Position numbers and translations under genes: made by a program. From Helicobacter pylori (lineage in GTDB: Bacteria > Campylobacterota > Campylobacteria > Campylobacterales > Helicobacteraceae): a stretch of 64,000 nucleotides of DNA. Under the pieces are notes generated by a model. That model searched no databases. It was not told where the DNA came from and was given only the letters and a program-made list of their open reading frames with translations. Location of the stretch: the NCBI GenBank assembly GCA_008032955.1, contig CP032046.1, forward strand, positions 992,001 to 1,056,000, in the 5' to 3' direction. Position 1 is the stretch's first letter, and every line of letters begins with the position of its first letter. Shown here one piece after another: positions 1 through 8,276 of this stretch.

Positions 1-54
1 TTAAAAAATAAGTTAAATAAGGCTTATTTGATCAAAACGCTATGGGTAGAAAAC

Positions 55-1875
55 TTATTGTTTAATCCCCAATAAAGTGTCTATCATCCGATCAATAGCG
101 GTAATGACTTTAGCGTTAGCCGCATAGCCGCTTTGAAACTTGATTAAATTCACCATTTCTTCATCCACGCTCACTTGCGAAATAGAGAGTTGCTCTTTTT
201 TAATGGTTTCTAGCATGCTTTGTTTGGTGTCCAAAATACGCCCTGATTTTTCAGCGTCCGTGTTGATTTTACCGGTTAAAAATTGATAAAACTCGCTGAT
301 TTTCATTGGTTTAATGTCAAACTTGTCGTTATAAAAATCCACGCTGTCGTATTGCAATTGCTGCATCATGTTCGCCACATCAAAATTCCCGTTAATGGGG
401 GCAAGCCATGGGCGGATAGTGGTAGGCTCTTTTTTGTATTCCTTATTCAAGCTGATATTAGAAGCGTCATCGCCTTGAAAAAAAGGGTTGAGTTTTAACG
501 CTCCCATAAAATTCGTGCCGTTATCTTTCATAGAGACAAACAACCCTTGCGAAGCGTTTTTAGGCTGGATGACAAACTTTTTAGTCTCATTGTTAAAGCT
601 CGCTGTGAAATAATCATCAAAATCGTTTTCGGTGTTATTGTCCTGATTGTCATCAGTGTTAGCGTTAATGGCTTGGATAATATCGTTCATGGTTGTAATG
701 GGCGTGATAGCAATGGTTTTTCTGGCGATTTCTTTACCATCGGTGTTGTAAGCGATTAAATCAAACGAGCCGTTTTTGATATTGTAGTTCGTGTCTTTAA
801 AGGCTTCATCGCTGTTAAACTCCACAGGCTCGCCTTCAATATGATGACTCGCGCTTTGAGCGTAAATCGCATTAGTGGATTCTATCAAGCCCCTAGCAAA
901 AGAATCCAACAAATCAATATAATCTTGCAATTTGCCCTTTAAAGTCCCGTTAGAGCCGTCATTATACACATTCAATAACGCCCCCACTTTCCCTTGATTG
1001 AGCTTGTCAGTAATATTAGTGAGCTTAAAATCATCGCTTTGAAAATAGATTTGGTTCAAACCCCCTTTATTTTCGGATTCTTTAACCACTAAAGGATGGA
1101 AAATAGAACCATCAATGATATTGAACCCATGCCCAATATTAAGGTTATAGCTCTCATCAAAATCCGCTGAGTCTTTATCTGTGAGCGAATGAGTTTTAAT
1201 GCTGCTTTTAAAAACATTCCCCCCTAAAAGCTCTCGCAAATGGAATTCCAACTCATCTCGCTTATCCCTTAATTCATTCGCATGCTTTAAGCTCTTATTG
1301 TTTTCCACTTCTTTGATGCGTTTGTTGATTTCAGCGATTTGAGAACCCAGACTATTGACTTCTTTAATCACGCTTTTTAATTCTTCACTCGCTTTATACT
1401 GTAAGGTCGTTAATCTTTCTCTAGTGTCTTTAATGTTGTGCGTTAAAGCTTCTGTTTTTTGAGCGAGAGCCTGTTTTTGAGCGGAGTCTTTGGCGTTTTT
1501 AGACAATTCTTTCCATGAATTAAAATAATCTTGCAAATCCGTAAAAAGGCTCGCTTCATCAATGTCCGGAAAATACGCACTCGCTTCTTTTAAATGCGAA
1601 AACTCTGTATCGTAATAAGTGTTTTCGTAATTAGCCTTCGTGTAACGAGAAAAAACAAACTCATCATGCACCCTTTCAATGGCTTCTACATCCACGCCCA
1701 TATTCACGTTTTTAGTGCCATACATATAAGCCGCTTGAGGCTTTGCGATCACGCGTTGGCGGCTATAAAATTCATCGCTAGCGTTAGAAATGTTATTCCC
1801 AGTAACATCCACCATGCTCTGATGGGCTTGTAGGCCCGTGTAAGAAGTGTTGAGTGAAGATAAAATCCCGCCCAT
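55..1875 (-). CDS. flgK: Flagellar hook-associated protein 1 (FlgK)
   Basis: FlgK forms the first junction ring between the flagellar hook and the filament. The 606-residue product has the conserved N-terminal rod/hook-type helix (NTSYTGL near residue 9, then the NNISNAS motif near residue 28) and the C-terminal coiled segment with VSVDEEMVNLIKFQ followed by YAANAKVI, both typical of the D0 domains of hook-associated proteins. The middle is a long coiled coil (about residues 140-220) followed by a variable beta domain. The ATG lies one base after the stop of a small upstream frame, and the gene is last in a tight run with the FlgN-like gene. A sigma54-type promoter lies upstream of that run. 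Length and ends look complete. Confidence 0.96.
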   Translation of the reverse strand: MGGILSSLNTSYTGLQAHQSMVDVTGNNISNASDEFYSRQRVIAKPQAAYMYGTKNVNMGVDVEAIERVHDEFVFSRYTKANYENTYYDTEFSHLKEASAYFPDIDEASLFTDLQDYFNSWKELSKNAKDSAQKQALAQKTEALTHNIKDTRERLTTLQYKASEELKSVIKEVNSLGSQIAEINKRIKEVENNKSLKHANELRDKRDELEFHLRELLGGNVFKSSIKTHSLTDKDSADFDESYNLNIGHGFNIIDGSIFHPLVVKESENKGGLNQIYFQSDDFKLTNITDKLNQGKVGALLNVYNDGSNGTLKGKLQDYIDLLDSFARGLIESTNAIYAQSASHHIEGEPVEFNSDEAFKDTNYNIKNGSFDLIAYNTDGKEIARKTIAITPITTMNDIIQAINANTDDNQDNNTENDFDDYFTASFNNETKKFVIQPKNASQGLFVSMKDNGTNFMGALKLNPFFQGDDASNISLNKEYKKEPTTIRPWLAPINGNFDVANMMQQLQYDSVDFYNDKFDIKPMKISEFYQFLTGKINTDAEKSGRILDTKQSMLETIKKEQLSISQVSVDEEMVNLIKFQSGYAANAKVITAIDRMIDTLLGIKQ

Positions 1876-1876
1876 T

Positions 1877-1996
1877 TTACGCCTGCACTCTTAAAAAATG
1901 GCTCCCCACATGCCTAGAGCCTTTATAGTCGCAAGTGTCATGGGGAATGATTTGTTGGATGAGCGAAGAATAAAACTCAGAAACCGCAAACGCCAT
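1877..1996 (-). CDS. Small 39-aa ORF between the FlgN-like gene and flgK
   Basis: This frame is too short for normal gene calling. It starts MAFAVSEFYSSL and ends SHFLRVQA, and its TAA stop is separated from the flgK ATG by a single base. An in-frame TTG at 2011 would extend it to 44 residues and overlap the stop codon of the FlgN-like gene (TTGA overlap), so it fills the whole space between the two flagellar genes with no free intergenic bases. That packing and the normal residue composition suggest it is translated and coupled to flgK. It could instead be a remnant of a longer FlgN C-terminus or a translational-coupling leader. No family is recognised. Confidence 0.45.
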   Translation of the reverse strand: MAFAVSEFYSSLIQQIIPHDTCDYKGSRHVGSHFLRVQA

Positions 1997-2007
1997 GCGC
2001 GAATAGA

Positions 2008-2310
2008 TCAAGTTTTTTCTTTCAAAACAAGCAAGGATTCTCGCATTTGGTTTAAAAAATCGCTCGTTTTTTCGTCTAACAATTCACTCATTTCTTTATT
2101 AGGGAATTGATTTTTTAAAGACAGCATTTGCGCATCTATATTTGCTTTTTCTTTTTCAAAAGCTTGAATCGCTAGCTGTTTTTGATGGTTTCTTTCAAAA
2201 ATTTCGGCGTGTTTAGCGAGCTTAATGTCTCTTATATCGCGCTCGGTTAAATCAATCAATTCTTTCAATTGGTTTAGCGCGTTTTCTAAATGAGAATGTA
2301 AAACGACCAT
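2008..2310 (-). CDS. FlgN-like flagellar export chaperone
   Basis: The 100-residue product is nearly all helical and charged, with a leading segment MVVLHSHLENALNQLKEL and a second coiled segment ending in LNQMRESLLVLKEKT. This shape (short, two or three amphipathic helices) and the position directly upstream of flgK and near flgM match FlgN, the cytoplasmic chaperone that delivers FlgK/FlgL to the export gate. The match rests on context and shape, not on a strong motif. I chose the ATG at 2310 because AAAGGA lies six bases upstream; a longer in-frame ORF starts at 2346 but runs into the sigma54 promoter element. Confidence 0.7.
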   Translation of the reverse strand: MVVLHSHLENALNQLKELIDLTERDIRDIKLAKHAEIFERNHQKQLAIQAFEKEKANIDAQMLSLKNQFPNKEMSELLDEKTSDFLNQMRESLLVLKEKT

Positions 2311-2344
2311 AACAAATCCTTTAGCTCTTGTTTCAGTGATACTC

Positions 2345-2361
2345 AAGCAAATACTATGCCG
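2345..2361 (-). promoter_or_regulatory. Sigma54 (RpoN) promoter for flgN-like/flgK
   Basis: On the minus strand the sequence reads CGGCATAGTATTTGCTT. The GG at 2360-2359 and GC at 2348-2347 are 12 bases apart, the invariant -24/-12 geometry of sigma54 promoters (consensus TGGCAC-N5-TTGC). It lies about 35 bases upstream of the chosen start of the FlgN-like gene. In H. pylori flgK belongs to the RpoN-controlled middle flagellar class, which agrees with this reading. Confidence 0.75.
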
Positions 2362-2402
2362 TTTTATTTTGGATTTTTCGGTTTGTTGTAAAACTCATTT
2401 TC

Positions 2403-2443
2403 TTAAGGGGATAGGGGGTGTTTTGAAATCATTCTCCCCTTAA
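2403..2443. terminator. Inverted repeat after the methyltransferase gene
   Basis: TTAAGGGG at 2403-2410 is matched by CCCCTTAA at 2436-2443, with a 25-base loop. It lies 10 bases beyond the stop of the methyltransferase gene and upstream of the flgN promoter. It could separate the two transcription units. The loop is long and there is no strong T-run, so this is only a plausible terminator. Confidence 0.35.
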
Positions 2444-2453
2444 AACTCCCTTA

Positions 2454-3410
2454 TTAAATCGCCTTTAACATTTGTTTGGCGATAGCGGCAATCACATTCA
2501 CGCTCATGGCATTCCCCGCTTGGGATAACAAATGGCTTTCTTTAAAATTAGGGTTGTCTTTAATCTTAGCGATCAAATCTCTAGGAAATCCTTGTAAAAG
2601 CAGGCTTTCAATAGCGTTTAATCTTTTGATTTTGCCTTTTTGGGTATAAAACAAGCCATGCCGAGAAGTCCTTAAAGTAGGAAAAACATTAAAATACAAC
2701 CTTAAATCAGATTGTCTTGTGTCTAAAACGGCGTTTTCTAAAGCTAAGATATTCTCTAAAAAAACCCGGTTATGGTTGTATGGGTTGTGCAAGTATCTTT
2801 GAAAAATAGCGTTACTCACATCCAAATAACACTCATTATCTGCGTCTAAAAAATCTTCAAAATAATAGTCATTGGCTAAACCTAAAGGGAAATGAAATGG
2901 GTGTTTCAAATCCTTCCTAAACCCTACGATATAAAGGCGTTCTCTCTTTTGGGCTAATTGGAAATCAGCACTGTTTAACATTTGATAATGAGTTGTATAG
3001 CCCGCTTCTTGCAAGGCTTTGATAATGGTTTTAAAAGTTTCTTGTTGCTTATGACTAATCAAGCCCTTAACGTTTTCAAGCAAGAAACATTTGGGCTGTT
3101 TGACTTTTAAGATACGAATAAGCCCATAAATAATAGTCCCTCTTTCATCTTCAAGCCCTTTCCTTTTGCCATTGATAGAAAAAGCCTGACAAGGAAACCC
3201 GCTAATGAGCGCATCAAAATCGGGTAAATCATTAGGGTTGATCCGCATTAAATCCCCAAAATTATGGGTATCCTTAAAAAACAATTCATAAGTCCTAAGA
3301 GCTTCATGATTGATTTCTGCATGCCCTACGCATTTCAAATGGCACCGCTCCAAGCCCAAACGACCTCCACCAATGCCAGAGCAAAAATCCATAAAAGTTA
3401 AAATCCCCAA
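2454..3410 (-). CDS. DNA (cytosine-5) methyltransferase, M.HpyAVIII/M.Hpy99III-like (GCGC)
   Basis: It transfers a methyl group to C5 of cytosine in DNA. Motif I is FMDFCSGIGGGRLG near the start, motif IV with the catalytic cysteine is SGFPCQAFS (about residue 70), motif VI is ENVKGL, motif VIII is QKRERLYIVGF, and motif X near the end is QAGNAMSVNVI. Domain order is that of a single-specificity type II enzyme with the target recognition domain at about residues 185-260. No restriction endonuclease gene is adjacent, so it is an orphan. From gene position I infer it is the H. pylori core-genome GCGC enzyme described in 26695 and J99. The start is TTG with AGGA upstream; the internal ATG at residue 7 would remove the first beta strand of motif I. 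Confidence 0.88.
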   Translation of the reverse strand: MGILTFMDFCSGIGGGRLGLERCHLKCVGHAEINHEALRTYELFFKDTHNFGDLMRINPNDLPDFDALISGFPCQAFSINGKRKGLEDERGTIIYGLIRILKVKQPKCFLLENVKGLISHKQQETFKTIIKALQEAGYTTHYQMLNSADFQLAQKRERLYIVGFRKDLKHPFHFPLGLANDYYFEDFLDADNECYLDVSNAIFQRYLHNPYNHNRVFLENILALENAVLDTRQSDLRLYFNVFPTLRTSRHGLFYTQKGKIKRLNAIESLLLQGFPRDLIAKIKDNPNFKESHLLSQAGNAMSVNVIAAIAKQMLKAI

Positions 3411-3553
3411 TCAATCATTCCTAACACACGACTAAAAACGCACCCTATTTAAAAGAGCGACAAACGCATTTCAAAATACAAAAAAACTAAACTTCAGTGA
3501 AAGACGAAACGACAGCGAGAATAACCCCCCTAGAAATGAAGCCCTTAAACCCC

Positions 3554-3757
3554 CTAGCTTATCCCCAATAAATCCTGTGCCATTTTGTGAGAAGTCTCAT
3601 GCAAATTGATCTTATACTGGTTATTTTCAATAGCTTGCTTGATTTCAGCCACCCTATCAAGAGCGGCTTCATTGTTTTCAACTTTTTCATTCTTTTCCAC
3701 ACGCTTGTAATTCCCCAAAGATTGCACTAGAGTGAGCGAAGAGACGGCGTTAATCAT
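3554..3757 (-). CDS. flgM: Anti-sigma28 factor FlgM
   Basis: FlgM binds FliA (sigma28) and holds back late flagellar genes until the hook is complete. The 67-residue product starts MINAVSSLTLVQSLG and has the C-terminal helical sigma-binding segment AEIKQAIENNQYKINLHETS ending in DLLGIS, a typical FlgM C-terminus. The H. pylori protein is shorter than enterobacterial FlgM. I chose the ATG at 3757 because AAAGGA lies just upstream; a TTG at 3784 would add nine residues but has no comparable site. A sigma28-type promoter lies 46 bases upstream of the start, so the gene would control its own sigma factor. Confidence 0.93.
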   Translation of the reverse strand: MINAVSSLTLVQSLGNYKRVEKNEKVENNEAALDRVAEIKQAIENNQYKINLHETSHKMAQDLLGIS

Positions 3758-3802
3758 CTTAAAATCCTTTAATCTAATATCCAATTCATTTGATTACAGC
3801 AA

Positions 3803-3828
3803 GTATCGGCAAAAAAGAAAAAAAGTTA
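3803..3828 (-). promoter_or_regulatory. Sigma28 (FliA) promoter of flgM
   Basis: On the minus strand TAAC (3828-3825) is followed by exactly 15 bases and then CCGATAC (3809-3803). This is one mismatch in each element from the sigma28 consensus TAAA-N15-CCGATAA. The -35 element overlaps the stop codon of the upstream small membrane-protein gene. Confidence 0.8.
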
Positions 3829-4032
3829 ATGGATTTTTGAAATCTGTTTTTGCAATTCCTTACCAAATTTCTTGGTGGTAGTAATGGGTTTTTTTCCGGT
3901 TTCTGCCACAGAGCCAAAAGATTGCGATTGTAAATTTTTAAACATAAAAAACATCAAAAAAATTAAAATATAACAAAATAAAAAAAAGCAAATAGTGGGG
4001 AATAGCCAATTCTTGAGGTTAGAACTATTCAT
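3826..4032 (-). CDS. Small single-pass membrane protein, unknown
   Basis: The 68-residue product has a short polar N-terminus, one strongly hydrophobic segment (about residues 10-32, rich in Phe and Leu), and a basic C-terminal tail ending KQISKIH. This predicts an inner-membrane protein with a positively charged cytoplasmic tail. AAGG stands a few bases upstream of the ATG. The gene lies between slyD and flgM on the same strand. No family is recognised. A function in flagella is possible by position only. Confidence 0.65.
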   Translation of the reverse strand: MNSSNLKNWLFPTICFFLFCYILIFLMFFMFKNLQSQSFGSVAETGKKPITTTKKFGKELQKQISKIH

Positions 4033-4064
4033 GACCTTGCCTTTTTAAACATGCCTATACCTCA

Positions 4065-4622
4065 CTACCCATGCGAACATGAGCAACCACAGCCCCCACC
4101 TTTCTTTCTGCCATGACCCCCATGACCGCCACAGCAACCTGTCCCACTATCATGGTGTGAAGCTAGAATCTCTTCTTCACTCACTTCCCTAAAGCCTAAA
4201 ACCTTGAAACGAAACGCTAAAGTTTTCCCGGCTAACGGGTGGTTATAATCCACCATCACATGCGTGTTGCTAAAGTCTTTGATAGTGGCTTGAATGGTTT
4301 GATTGTCTTCAGTTTGCCCAAAAACGCTCATGCCTTTTTCTAATTCAATGCCTTCAAATTGATCCCTAGGGACTTCTTGCAAATAACCGCTTTCATAAAC
4401 CCCATAAGCTTCTTCTGGGGCGATAACAACCTCTTCCCACTCGCCAATTCGAGCCTTTAATACCGCCTTTTCTAACCCTACTATGATTTGATTAGCGCCT
4501 ATGATAAACTCTAAAGGCTCTTTAGAAATATTGCTGTCTAGCACATCGCTAGAGCCTTGCTCCCTCACTTCATATTCAATCAAAGCGGCTTGTTTGATTG
4601 ATTCTAAATCATGGTTTTGCAT
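4065..4622 (-). CDS. slyD: FKBP-type peptidyl-prolyl isomerase SlyD with metal-binding tail
   Basis: SlyD is a cytoplasmic prolyl isomerase/chaperone that also handles nickel. The 185-residue product has the split FKBP domain ([16 protein letters not shown], then the IF insert, then [18 protein letters not shown]) and a C-terminal tail rich in Cys, His and Gly ([12 protein letters not shown]...CGCSCSHG), which is the metal-binding region of SlyD. In H. pylori such tails are tied to nickel supply for urease and hydrogenase; here that is inference from the family. The start overlaps the end of the upstream TPR-protein gene by 14 bases. Confidence 0.93.
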   Translation of the reverse strand: MQNHDLESIKQAALIEYEVREQGSSDVLDSNISKEPLEFIIGANQIIVGLEKAVLKARIGEWEEVVIAPEEAYGVYESGYLQEVPRDQFEGIELEKGMSVFGQTEDNQTIQATIKDFSNTHVMVDYNHPLAGKTLAFRFKVLGFREVSEEEILASHHDSGTGCCGGHGGHGRKKGGGCGCSCSHG

Positions 4623-5604
4623 GGTGGTGTTTCTCCTTGTTTTCTAAGATTTTTTGCGCCATTTTAGCTTGTTCGCTTGAAGGATACAAGCGTTGCAAAG
4701 TGTTTAAAAATTTATAATAGTTTTGATCGTCTTTGATTTTTTTAAACGACCATGCCGTATGCCACAAAAGCACAGGCATGTAAGACGCTTTTTGATTTAA
4801 AAGAGCACTTTCTTTGTAATATTTGATCGCTTCTCTATACCTCTTTTCCCCATAAGCCACTTCTCCAAGTGCATAACGCACATAATAAAGTCTGTAACTA
4901 TTGGCTTCTAACCACAACAAACGCTCTTTGGCTTCTGCATAGGATTTGTTTCTAAAAAAAGACAGGGCTTCTTGAAAGATCTCTTTTTGCTTGGACAGAT
5001 CTTTATCAAACTCAACTTTCGCCTTTTCTTGGGTTTTTTTCTCTTGATTTTTTGAGGCTTCGGCTTTTAAAGAGGGGTTTTTATTGGCCGGAACGCTTGA
5101 TTTGAGCGGCTTTTCAGCTTTTTCCTCTTGTTCTTTGAGGGCTTTTTGGATTAAGGCGATTTGTGAAACCAAATCCTGGCTTAACTTGGTCAATAATTCA
5201 CTCATCTCTTTGTTTTGCTTGTCTAACTGCTGGATAGCTTGCTGGTTAGCGTGAATCTCATTCCTCAAATCCTCTAAAGTTTGCGATTGTTGCTTTAATG
5301 TGTTAGCTTGCACTTCTTGAGAGGCTTTTAAGGCTCGCAAGGATTCTTCTTGGGAAAGGATAGCGTTATTGAGATCTTTAATCTTATTAGCCTGCCCCTC
5401 ATAAACGCTTCTCAAACCCTCTTGAGCTTGAGTGTTAGCCTCTACTTGCGAATGGATTTTGGTCAAAATATTAGAAAAATTCTTACTATTGACTTGCAAC
5501 TGCTTGAGTTCTTTTTTGGTGGCTCCGCTTTGCAAATCAAACGCTGAAGGCTCCCCATTGAGAAAAAAGGGAGCGACAAAAGGGATAAAAAAAAGCCTTT
5601 TCAT
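4609..5604 (-). CDS. Tol-Pal system protein CpoB/YbgF-like, coiled coil plus TPR
   Basis: The 331-residue product has an N-terminal export signal ([20 protein letters not shown]), a long coiled coil (about residues 30-160), a Lys/Glu-rich linker, and a C-terminal tetratricopeptide region (about 205-320) with [20 protein letters not shown] and [12 protein letters not shown]. This is the arrangement of CpoB (YbgF), a periplasmic partner of TolA that links outer-membrane constriction to peptidoglycan synthesis. The gene follows pal by seven bases, as in classic tol-pal operons. Confidence 0.85.
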   Translation of the reverse strand: MKRLFFIPFVAPFFLNGEPSAFDLQSGATKKELKQLQVNSKNFSNILTKIHSQVEANTQAQEGLRSVYEGQANKIKDLNNAILSQEESLRALKASQEVQANTLKQQSQTLEDLRNEIHANQQAIQQLDKQNKEMSELLTKLSQDLVSQIALIQKALKEQEEKAEKPLKSSVPANKNPSLKAEASKNQEKKTQEKAKVEFDKDLSKQKEIFQEALSFFRNKSYAEAKERLLWLEANSYRLYYVRYALGEVAYGEKRYREAIKYYKESALLNQKASYMPVLLWHTAWSFKKIKDDQNYYKFLNTLQRLYPSSEQAKMAQKILENKEKHHHAKP

Positions 5605-5611
5605 CCTAGAA

Positions 5612-6150
5612 TTACTTCACTAATTTGACATCCACTCTTCTGTTTTCTTTGTAACATTCTCTAGTTTTTTGGGCGCATTTGGGTTTGGTTTCACCAAAAC
5701 TGATGGTTTTGATCATATCTTTTTCTACCCCCTTAATGACTAAAGCGTTTTTCACGCTCAAAGTCCTTTTAACGCCAAGCGCTTGGTTGTATTCGCTAGA
5801 GCCAAATTCATCGGTATTGCCTTCCAAAAGCACTTGCATGTGGTTTTCTTTAGCTTTTTGCACGATCTCATCTAAAGTCTCTTGATCGGATTCTTTGATC
5901 TCATACTTGTCAAAATCAAAATAAATAGAAGCGATGATAGTCCCACTCTCAACAGCCGGTTTTTCTTCAACCACTGGAGCTGGCTCTTGTTTAGGCTCTT
6001 CTTTCTCTGGAGCTGGTTCTGTAGTAACAGGTGCAGTCTGAACCGTTTTAGCGCTCACATCACCAGCCACAGTCTTATTATCCATTTTATGACTACAGCC
6101 AGCTACCAATAAAAAGCTACCAAGAAACTAAATACAGAAGATCTCTTCAT
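5612..6150 (-). pseudogene. pal: Peptidoglycan-associated lipoprotein Pal, frameshifted in the signal peptide
   Basis: Pal anchors the outer membrane to peptidoglycan and binds TolB. The mature part is intact: the lipobox cysteine in VAGCSHK, a Pro/Glu-rich linker, and an OmpA-like domain with IYFDFDKYEI and GNTDEFGSSEYNQ. The true start is the ATG at 6150 (MKRSSVFSFLVAF), but in this sequence that frame runs into TAG after 15 codons. A run of five A on the plus strand (6111-6115) would need six to join the signal peptide to the lipobox; with that base the gene is exactly 180 codons. Without it the open part can only start at a TTG next to the lipobox, which would not be secreted. Since Pal is an abundant antigen and important for the envelope, an assembly error is the simplest explanation. 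Confidence 0.9.
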
Positions 6151-6216
6151 TATAAATTCTCCAAGAATCAAATTTTAATAAGTGTAAATATTAACTCACA
6201 TTCGCTTAATTTAACC

Positions 6217-7470
6217 TTACCAATCAAAGGCTTGTATTTTCACATTCTTTAAAGGGAATAAAAAACTCTGATTATAGTCTAGCAAAATAAGCCCCATGGC
6301 GTATTCTTGGGGTGTCTTTTTGATATACATGATATTTCTCCCATCCGTAGAAAAACGAGGCATCTGGTTAGAGCCATTCACGGTAAGCCTGCGGATATAT
6401 TTGCTGTTTAGAGTGATCAGATTCAAATTAAACACCGTTTTGCCAAATTCATTAAGGTTTTCTCGGCTCACATACACAATACTATCTTTATAAGCGTCAA
6501 TGGATTCATTGCTTCTTCCTTCATAAAGGAGTTGCTCCGCGCTTTCTTTTAACCCCAATTTCTTCATGTAGATGTTAGGATAACCGGATCTATCCGAAAC
6601 AAAAGCCATAGACTTGTCATCTTCTAAAAACACTCCTGAGACATCTATCCCAGGATAGCGCGTTATTTTAGTTTTAGTTTTTTTATGCGTGTCATACAAA
6701 TACACATCCGGTTGGCCATAAGGGGCTAAAGACATTAAAATTTTAGAGCCATCAGAACTCACGCTAGAGACCACAGCCATTCCTTGAGAGCTAGCGATAT
6801 TCTCATGAGTGGCTTTTTGAATGTTGTATTTTAAAATCATGGGCGTTCTTTCGCCATACTGCGTGTAATAAAACTCTGTCTGCTCAGCGTTCGCCCATTT
6901 GGGGAAAATATTGAGTCGGTTATTTTTGATGATTTCTTTTTGATAACGCATCGTATAATCCGCTAGTGCGATATTTGTGATTCCTGGTCCAATGTATTTA
7001 GAAAAAACAATCAGGCGCTTCATCCAAGCGATAGAAGGGGCTTTTAAATAATCATTCACCACAATGGCCATGTTGTGCGCTGCAAAAGGGTATAGATCTA
7101 AACTTACAATAGGGTAGTCAAAAGTCTTTTTGAGCGTTTCTGTATCCACATCATAAAGTTTTAATCGTGAAATTTTATTGCCGTTTTCTACCGCCACGCT
7201 CACCAACGCTACAAGTTGGAATTTTTTATCCTTGAGTTCTGCGTAATTGATAGCGCCTTGATCCTTGTTTTGAGAAACATCAAAATGCTGGCTAGTCTTT
7301 AAATCATTCGCCAAGACTTCATGCAATTTTAAAGCGTAATTGGCATCGTTATCTATAGAGTAGCGCACTTCAATCTTAGGAAGTTTTTGAATGGTTTTAA
7401 TAATATCTAGTGTTTTATCTGTTGCAAAAAGCCCTATAGCGCTTATTAAAAAAAGCCATAAATACCTCAT
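6217..7470 (-). CDS. tolB: Tol-Pal system beta-propeller protein TolB
   Basis: Periplasmic TolB shuttles between Pal and TolA. The 417-residue product has an N-terminal signal peptide (MRYLWLFLISAIGLFAT), an N-terminal alpha/beta domain, and propeller blades with repeats such as VSSDGSKILMSLAPYGQPDVY, MAFVSDRSGYPNIY and FSTDGRNIMYIKK. It starts four bases inside the end of the TolA-like gene and precedes pal, so translation is coupled along the tol operon. Confidence 0.95.
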   Translation of the reverse strand: MRYLWLFLISAIGLFATDKTLDIIKTIQKLPKIEVRYSIDNDANYALKLHEVLANDLKTSQHFDVSQNKDQGAINYAELKDKKFQLVALVSVAVENGNKISRLKLYDVDTETLKKTFDYPIVSLDLYPFAAHNMAIVVNDYLKAPSIAWMKRLIVFSKYIGPGITNIALADYTMRYQKEIIKNNRLNIFPKWANAEQTEFYYTQYGERTPMILKYNIQKATHENIASSQGMAVVSSVSSDGSKILMSLAPYGQPDVYLYDTHKKTKTKITRYPGIDVSGVFLEDDKSMAFVSDRSGYPNIYMKKLGLKESAEQLLYEGRSNESIDAYKDSIVYVSRENLNEFGKTVFNLNLITLNSKYIRRLTVNGSNQMPRFSTDGRNIMYIKKTPQEYAMGLILLDYNQSFLFPLKNVKIQAFDW

Positions 7471-8258
7471 TGTTCTTCCTTAGTGGTGAAATTAACTTGA
7501 ATAGAAATCATGTTTCCTCCCGGGTATGGGGGAAAATCCACTTTCTTTAAATCATTTAAAAGGGTCATCACACTCTTGTTATAATCCTTAAAATCAGAGT
7601 AGCTAAGAATGGTATAATCAAACTCCCCATCTTTAGTGATCATAATCAGAGCGCTCACTGAAGCCTTGTGATAAAAAACCCCTTTCCAACCTTTATATAA
7701 AATCTGATAGATTTGAGCATACCACTCTTGATAAGCCTTTTCATCAACCCCATCTTGTTTAGGGATTTGCAAATCTAAAGTTTTGTTTTTAACGCTTTCT
7801 AGTTTTTGCGCGAATTGATCCAAATTCTGTTGCAAACCTTTCAACATCTCTTGATTTTTTTGGTTTTTTCTTAAACGTTGCTGTTCTTTTAAACGCCTTT
7901 GTTCTTCTTGTTCATTTTTTTGCTCGTCTTTTTGGGCGTTTTTGTCTGTCTTTTCTTGAAAATCATTGAGTGAAGAAAAAATATCTTCAAGGCTTTCTTC
8001 AGGCTCTTCTTTGGGTTCTTCTTTAGGCTCTAAAAAATCGCCCTGTTTTTCCGTTACTTTTTCAATTTTTTCATTCTTTTTCTCGCTTGGCAGATCTTCT
8101 AAATTCAAGTCAATGGTTTGTTCGTCCTTTTTATTTAAATCTAAAAGAATTTTCTCCGCTTCTTTATTGTGCCTTTCTAGCAACAAGCCATATAATAACA
8201 AAGCATAGAGCAAGAACGCTAAAAAGCCAGAAACAACAAAGATCGCACTCTTACTCAT
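7467..8258 (-). CDS. TolA/TonB-type envelope-spanning protein
   Basis: The 263-residue product has one N-terminal membrane helix (about residues 5-27), a long charged Glu/Lys/Gln-rich helical stalk (about 40-150), and a C-terminal globular domain with YQEWYAQIYQILYKGWKG and VNFTTKEEQ. That is the three-part build of TolA. Its place between tolR and tolB supports TolA rather than TonB. The C-terminal domain would contact Pal/TolB and the stalk spans the periplasm. Confidence 0.87.
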   Translation of the reverse strand: MSKSAIFVVSGFLAFLLYALLLYGLLLERHNKEAEKILLDLNKKDEQTIDLNLEDLPSEKKNEKIEKVTEKQGDFLEPKEEPKEEPEESLEDIFSSLNDFQEKTDKNAQKDEQKNEQEEQRRLKEQQRLRKNQKNQEMLKGLQQNLDQFAQKLESVKNKTLDLQIPKQDGVDEKAYQEWYAQIYQILYKGWKGVFYHKASVSALIMITKDGEFDYTILSYSDFKDYNKSVMTLLNDLKKVDFPPYPGGNMISIQVNFTTKEEQ

Positions 8259-8276
8259 GCAAATTAGCCCTATTCT

